NCBI RefSeq assembly: GCF_025642135.1 | Contig: NZ_CP106793.1 | Location: 8,276,001 to 8,340,000, forward strand | Source: Streptomyces cynarae | GTDB lineage: Bacteria; Actinomycetota; Actinomycetes; Streptomycetales; Streptomycetaceae | DNA: 64,000 bases | Direction of reading: 5' to 3' | Shown here: one piece after another, positions 63,330-64,000 of the stretch | How positions within the stretch are numbered: the first letter of the stretch is position 1 | Layout of the letters: each line of letters starts with the position of its first letter | Translations under genes and position numbers: made by a program | Notes under the pieces: model-generated | The model's input: the letters and a program-made list of their open reading frames with translations, nothing else | Told to the model about the DNA's origin: nothing | Databases searched by the model: none

Positions 63330-63430
63330 GCTGGATGCTGGAGAGGTGGGCCTTGACGGGGGGGGGAAGAGAGGCACATCTCCGCGTTGGTGCGGTCGAG
63401 GGCGACCAGGCGGACGACGTCCAGTTCTCG
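63283..63430 (-). pseudogene. C-terminal remnant of a LuxR/NarL-family response regulator
   Basis: On the minus strand two adjoining frames give RELDVVRLVALDRTNAEMCL then, after a shift at a nine-G run (63358-63366), VKAHLSSIQLKLSARKR-VETAAWP and a stop. This is the LuxR helix-turn-helix (normally LRLVALGRTNAEIA..LFVSLSTVKAHLSSIQRKL) with its central turn damaged. No receiver domain remains. It shows that the region has been stitched from other genes. Confidence 0.7.
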
Positions 63431-63435
63431 GTAGC

Positions 63436-63918
63436 CGGCCGGGCCTCCATGGCGCTCAACCTCTCCGGCGCGTACGGCCCTTACTTCACCCGCAACGCGG
63501 TCGTCGTCGAGGACTCCCAGGGGCGCACCGGGCTTGGTGAGGTGCCCGGCGCTGAGCGGATCACACGGAGCCTGCGCGAGGCCGAGCCGCTCGTGGTCGG
63601 TGCCCGCGTCGGCGACTACAAGCGCGTGCTGGGCGCCATCACCATCAACGTGATCGGGATGGAGACCTGGACACCCACTGGATCTGGCGGGAGGGACTGG
63701 AGCGTCTGACCGTCGAGCCGCCGCGGATCACCGGCGGGGAGGTCGCCGTACCGGACACCCCCGGCCTCGGCGTCCGGCTCGACCGCGACCGGCTCCTCGC
63801 CGCCCACGAGCTCTACCTGAGCAAGGCCCTGTCGGACCGCGACGACGCCGCCGGAATGCGGTACCTCATCGAGGACTGGACGTTCGACGCCAAGCGGCCC
63901 TGCACGGTGCGCGACTGA
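63436..63918 (+). pseudogene. Remnant of a second glucarate dehydratase, middle deleted
   Basis: First part (63436 to about 63631) is about 90% identical in DNA to codons 14-80 of the intact gene ([32 protein letters not shown]). About 35 unrelated bases follow, then in another frame the last 84 codons, nearly identical to the intact copy, ending RPC-TVRD and stop. About 280 residues with the active site are gone. The different degree of likeness of the two halves means they have different histories. Confidence 0.85.
63667..63903. repeat. 237-bp direct repeat, copy B
   Basis: Second copy of 58588-58824, carrying what seems to be the native end of the glucarate dehydratase gene just after it. 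Confidence 0.9.
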
Positions 63919-63947
63919 TGCTGCCGAGCGCCGGCCATGCGCATACG

Positions 63948-63976
63948 GCACTTGCCTAATAGATTTAGGAAAGTGC
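63948..63976. promoter_or_regulatory. 29-bp operator-like dyad at the right edge
   Basis: GCACTT-G-CCTAA-5 bases-TTAGG-A-AAGTGC: 11 paired positions on each side and an AT-rich centre. TTGCCTAA is a typical MarR half site and also occurs in the marR promoter at 25475. It probably belongs to a gene starting beyond the window. Confidence 0.6.
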
Positions 63977-64000
63977 ATAATCCCTTCAGGTTCACGTACG

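Noticed and set aside
58588..63903. Integrative element or prophage bounded by the 237-bp repeats
   Set aside because: No integrase, recombinase, transposase or phage gene lies inside; the repeats are gudD coding sequence, not short att sites.
1..64000. tRNA, rRNA, CRISPR array and replication origin
   Set aside because: None was recognised by eye; no CCA-ended cloverleaf, no DnaA-box cluster and no regularly spaced repeats.

Overview
The window is high-GC DNA with strong third-position GC bias, GTG/TTG starts, mycothiol and F420 enzymes, TetR/MarR/ROK regulators and secreted S1 proteases. This points to an actinomycete, almost certainly Streptomyces, and an accessory-rich part of the chromosome. 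No rRNA, tRNA or CRISPR array was seen. Everything below was read by eye; no database search was run.

Layout. 1-5321 (minus) is a peptide-export cluster: two large exporter ATPases of the NHLM type (one with a C39 peptidase, the other running off the left edge), an HlyD-like adaptor, and a 71-residue double-glycine-leader peptide whose core has no Cys, no basic and no aromatic residue. 5986-11591 holds a secreted S1 protease, a SpoIIE-type phosphatase, a phosphodiesterase and an APH-fold kinase. 11714-12942 is an IS5-like insertion sequence with perfect 21-bp ends and a TAA duplication; it carries an ankyrin-repeat passenger gene and sits 14 bp upstream of an otrA/tetM-like ribosomal-protection gene. 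15036-18967 holds an endoglycoceramidase-like GH5 enzyme with an early TTA codon, a secreted beta-propeller and a TetR regulator. 19110-21207 is a cobalt-type nitrile hydratase operon; next come an aldehyde dehydrogenase and a P450-TetR pair. 25514-30102 is a detoxification block: MarR, mycothiol-dependent formaldehyde dehydrogenase, an MBL hydrolase, SDR and AKR.

30179-47222 is mostly cell-envelope and signalling: an ECF sigma factor divergent from a Ser/Thr kinase, a DUF4232 lipoprotein, a deacetylase-like Tat lipoprotein, a GT39 membrane transferase, malic enzyme, a GT2/CDP-glycerol transferase fused protein with a GT4 partner, a secreted Asp/Gly/His-rich peptide next to an OmpR-type two-component system, and an L,D-transpeptidase. 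47254-50735 is a sugar-catabolic locus (Gfo/Idh/MocA oxidoreductase and ROK regulator) whose ABC transporter is reduced to two fused fragments. 51138-55018 holds a second, membrane-anchored S1 protease, a DUF3800-like protein, a HAD phosphatase and an F420/PPOX protein. 55196-58920 is a TSUP permease plus a glucarate locus (GntP permease and glucarate dehydratase), whose two promoter regions share a dyad motif. 58976-63918 is a rearranged tail: a 1249-residue secreted propeller/lectin protein, a lipoprotein, and remnants of a LuxR regulator and of a second glucarate dehydratase. A 237-bp near-perfect direct repeat brackets this segment.

Four otherwise intact genes (SpoIIE, Ser/Thr kinase, malic enzyme, histidine kinase) are broken by five single-base losses in GC-rich runs. 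The shared direction of the errors suggests sequencing indels more than real decay, so these are listed as CDS with the breaks marked.
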